Positions 61,152 to 64,000 of a stretch of 64,000 nucleotides of DNA are shown in pieces. The stretch spans positions 1,206,144 through 1,270,143 of the forward strand of contig JAHQRK010000023.1 of assembly GCA_019828595.1 (NCBI GenBank). The letters run 5' to 3'. Under the pieces are notes generated by a model. It was not told the origin of the DNA. It ran no database searches and saw only the letters and a list, made by a program, of their open reading frames with translations. The stretch comes from Aphanomyces cochlioides (taxonomy: Eukaryota > Oomycota > Saprolegniomycetes > Saprolegniales > Verrucalvaceae). Both the position numbers and the translations under genes were made by a program. The first letter of the stretch is position 1. Each line of letters opens with the position of its first letter.

Positions 61152-62277
61152 GCTATACTATACACCCACACAACACGATACCATACAACCGAGACACAAC
61201 AACACATACCACCAAGCATATTCCACTCCCCACGACAACAACGATACCACATTCACACCAAGTTACATCAACTACACCATATATATACACAGTCAACACA
61301 CTACACCCTCATACCTTATACTCACCGACATATATACAACACACCAGCTACTTCCTACTACCGACCTCGTGGCAGTCGTCACACACATCAATGGATGGCC
61401 GTGGGTCGTGCTTGGAAATTGATGAGATCTAATCTGGATGGCTTGACTGCAACAATGCGTTTTACTGAGTCAAATCAGGTACATCTTCCCATACAAATGG
61501 CGTCAATGTTGTGGCTTTATCCGCTGCATTTCTCACACGAACAGCTCACTCCAGTTCGTCTACATTGATGGATTCAAGCATCGTAATCGCAGCTTTCTCT
61601 GTGTCGAAAGTTGGGACGCTTTTCATGGCAAACAAAAAGTGTCCCAATATGATATTCTACTCTCCTTTTCGTCCAAAGTATGGTCACTACATAATGACCA
61701 GTTTGACTCACGATTATAAGAGCGCCATCATTCTTGCACAGCCGAGGCCACATATATATGAGCAAGTTGTTGTATTCCAAGTGCGTGGACATGTTGGAAG
61801 AGCGTATTTATCGTCTTCCATTTCACACCATCGACAAAAGTATGATGGATCGAGTCTCGCGCAACGTATTGGATTCAAGATATTGTTTCTCCAGCTTTGT
61901 AATTCCTCCAATTGTATGCATGTAATGTGTGCTATTCGCGTTGGATGAGACCAAATGTGTCGAGACATTCGAGAACAGGACATGAAATGGGTTACGAATG
62001 ACAGTCATGTGAGCCTGGTCGAAACTCCTCTTCTGGTACATGGTATATTTTCTTTGGCGTGGCAATATGGAATGAGTGTTTTGAAAAAGAAAACAGAGCG
62101 ACGGATGATTGGGGAGACGAGTGGGTACGTTTTTTTTCGTGGAGAAAAATGCTGGTTGTTTGTATTGTTTGTCTGATGACGAAGGGATAGAAAAGTCGAG
62201 ATATAAAGACAGTCGAGTGAAGGAGGTGGAGAGTGTGGATGGAAAGTGAGAGTGGTGAAAAAGAGGGGCAAAAGTGT

Positions 62278-62351
62278 AGTCCACGACGGGACTCGAACCC
62301 GCAATCTCCCGCTTCGTAGGCGGATGCCCTATCCAATTGGGCCACGTAGAC
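62278..62351 (-). tRNA. tRNA-Arg(ACG), array copy 24
   Basis: Identical; CTACTGACC variant, with a G to C change near 62667. Confidence 0.96.
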
Positions 62352-63475
62352 GCTATACTATACACCCACACAACACGATACCATACAACCGAGACACAAC
62401 AACACATACCACCAAGCATATTCCACTCCCCACGACAACAACGATACCACATTCACACCAAGTTACATCAACTACACCATATATATACACAGTCAACACA
62501 CTACACCCTCATACCTTATACTCACCGACATATATACAACACACCAGCTACTTCCTACTACTGACCTCGTGGCAGTCGTCACACACATCAATGGATGGCC
62601 GTGGGTCGTGCTTGGAAATTGATGAGATCTAATCTGGATGGCTTGACTGCAACAATGCGTTTTACTCGAGTCAAATCAGGTACATCTTCCCATACAAATG
62701 GCGTCAATGTTGTGGCTTTATCCGCTGCATTTCTCACACGAACAGCTCACTCCAGTTCGTCTACATTGATGGATTCAAGCATCGTAATCGCAGCTTTCTC
62801 TGTGTCGAAAGTTGGGACGCTTTTCATGGCAAACAAAAAGTGTCCCAATATGATATTCTACTCTCCTTTTCGTCCAAAGTATGGTCACTACATAATGACC
62901 AGTTTGACTCACGATTATAAGAGCGCCATCATTCTTGCACAGCCGAGGCCACATATATATGAGCAAGTTGTTGTATTCCAAGTGCGTGGACATGTTGGAA
63001 GAGCGTATTTATCGTCTTCCATTTCACACCATCGACAAAAGTATGATGGATCGAGTCTCGCGCAACGTATTGGATTCAAGATATTGTTTCTCCAGCTTTG
63101 TAATTCCTCCAATTGTATGCATGTAATGTGTGCTATTCGCGTTGGATGAGACCAAATGTGTCGAGACATTCGAGAACAGGACATGAAATGGGTTACGAAT
63201 GACAGTCATGTGAGCCTGGTCGAAACTCCTCTTCTGGTACATGGTATATTTTCTTTGGCGTGGCAATATGGAATGAGTGTTTTGAAAAAGAAAACAGAGC
63301 GACGGATGATTGGGGAGACGAGTGGGTACGTTTTTCGTGGAGAAAAATGCTGGTTGTTTGTATTGTTTGTCTGATGACGAAGGGATAGAAAAGTCGAGAT
63401 ATAAAGACAGTCGAGTGAAGGAGGTGGAGAGTGTGGATGGAAAGTGAGAGTGGTGAAAAAGAGGGGCAAAAGTGT

Positions 63476-63549
63476 AGTCCACGACGGGACTCGAACCCGC
63501 AATCTCCCGCTTCGTAGGCGGATGCCCTATCCAATTGGGCCACGTAGAC
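63476..63549 (-). tRNA. tRNA-Arg(ACG), array copy 25
   Basis: Identical; last copy in the window. Its 5' flank is the abnormal A/C-only stretch at about 63590-63755. Confidence 0.95.
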
Positions 63550-63589
63550 GCTATACTATACACCCACACAACACGATACCATACAACCG

Positions 63590-63755
63590 ACACACAACAA
63601 CACAAACCACCAACAACCTTCCTCCCCCCACCACAACAACAACACAACCACCCTAACCACAACCAACACCCACCACATAAACAATCAACACCCCCAACCC
63701 CCCCCCCCCTCACTCCCCCTCACCCACACAACACACACACCCCACCCACCTCCTA
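63590..63755. other. Abnormal A/C-biased stretch, probable consensus error
   Basis: Here the unit sequence is recognisable only in outline. G and many T bases are replaced by C or A, and a run of about 13 C occurs near 63700. The sequence returns to perfect unit sequence at CTCCTACTACCGACC. The flanks match other units exactly, so a local low-quality consensus is more likely than real divergence. Confidence 0.7.
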
Positions 63756-64000
63756 CTACCGACCTCGTGGCAGTCGTCACACACATCAATGGATGGCCGT
63801 GGGTCGTGCTTGGAAATTGATGAGATCTAATCTGGATGGCTTGACTGCAACAATGCGTTTTACTGGAGTCAAATCAGGTACATCTTCCCATACAAATGGC
63901 GTCAATGTTGTGGCTTTATCCGCTGCATTTCTCACACGAACAGCTCACTCCAGTTCGTCTACATTGATGGATTCAAGCATCGTAATCGCAGCTTTCTCTG

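Larger units (their letters stand above)
32300..64000 (-). repeat. Tandem array of a 1.2-kb tRNA-Arg(ACG) unit, open at the right edge
   Basis: About 26 units follow head to tail, most exactly 1199 bp, with single units of 1198-1203. In array-strand order each unit holds: a minus-strand tRNA; about 240 bp of C/A-rich sequence (the tRNA 5' flank, G/T-rich on its own strand); a stretch with a decayed minus-strand coding frame; and about 500 bp of unrecognised sequence. The first unit is shortened by a deletion of about 420 bp that also removed half of the next tRNA. The third tRNA is split by a SINE. Most differences between units are single bases. Confidence 0.97.

Noticed and set aside
32300..64000. 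CRISPR-like array
   Set aside because: Units are 1.2 kb and fully repeated with no unique spacers; the context is eukaryotic.

Overview
The window is nuclear DNA of a eukaryote, most likely an oomycete or related stramenopile. The host genes use very short GT-AG introns (41-49 nt in the thiamine gene), and the rest of the window consists of eukaryotic Helitrons, a Merlin-type DNA transposon, a tRNA-derived SINE and tRNA genes with internal pol III promoters and T-run terminators. The lineage call is inference; no species can be named from what is visible.

Region 1 (1-3728) is host DNA. A TenA-ThiD fusion gene runs off the left edge on the minus strand. It is divergent, across 65 bp, from an intact glutathione S-transferase gene. 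An F-box/MATH/USP7-like gene follows, of uncertain integrity. Then comes an exact 186-bp inverted copy of the GST 3' end.

Region 2 (3729-32299) is a pile of Helitrons, here called H1-H7. Five on the minus strand stand head to tail (H1 3729-7064, H2 7065-10952, H3 10953-14844, H4 14845-18132, H5 18133-23916). At each internal boundary the 3' CTAG of one abuts the 5' TC of the next. H2, H3 and H4 are non-autonomous: they keep the N-terminal part of the Rep/helicase gene, a shared 411-bp foreign segment and a 210-bp 3' end. H1-H3 each carry the same 750-bp Merlin-like element with perfect 47-bp terminal inverted repeats and an 8-bp target duplication; H4 has the site empty. H5 and, in the opposite orientation, H6 (24396-31200) carry nearly the whole Rep/helicase gene, both interrupted by the same two in-frame stops. 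H7 (31201-32299) is a 5' fragment abutting H6. H4-H5 and H6-H7 form a large inverted repeat with arms near 6.9 kb. Between H5 and H6 lies a rearranged, inverted piece of the tRNA repeat, and H6 sits a few bases upstream of where a tRNA-Arg gene would begin.

Region 3 (32300-64000, open at the right edge) is a tandem array of a 1.2-kb unit, each with one minus-strand tRNA-Arg(ACG) gene: 25 intact copies, one half-deleted, and one split by a 353-bp SINE with an 18-bp target duplication. Point variants divide the array into homogenised blocks, and the distal block alternates as a 2.4-kb dimer. A roughly 165-bp stretch near 63.6 kb looks like degraded consensus sequence.

In effect, a macrosatellite of tRNA genes has served as a landing zone for Helitrons and a SINE, next to ordinary metabolic genes. 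Only the thiamine gene, the GST gene and the tRNA genes look functional with confidence.
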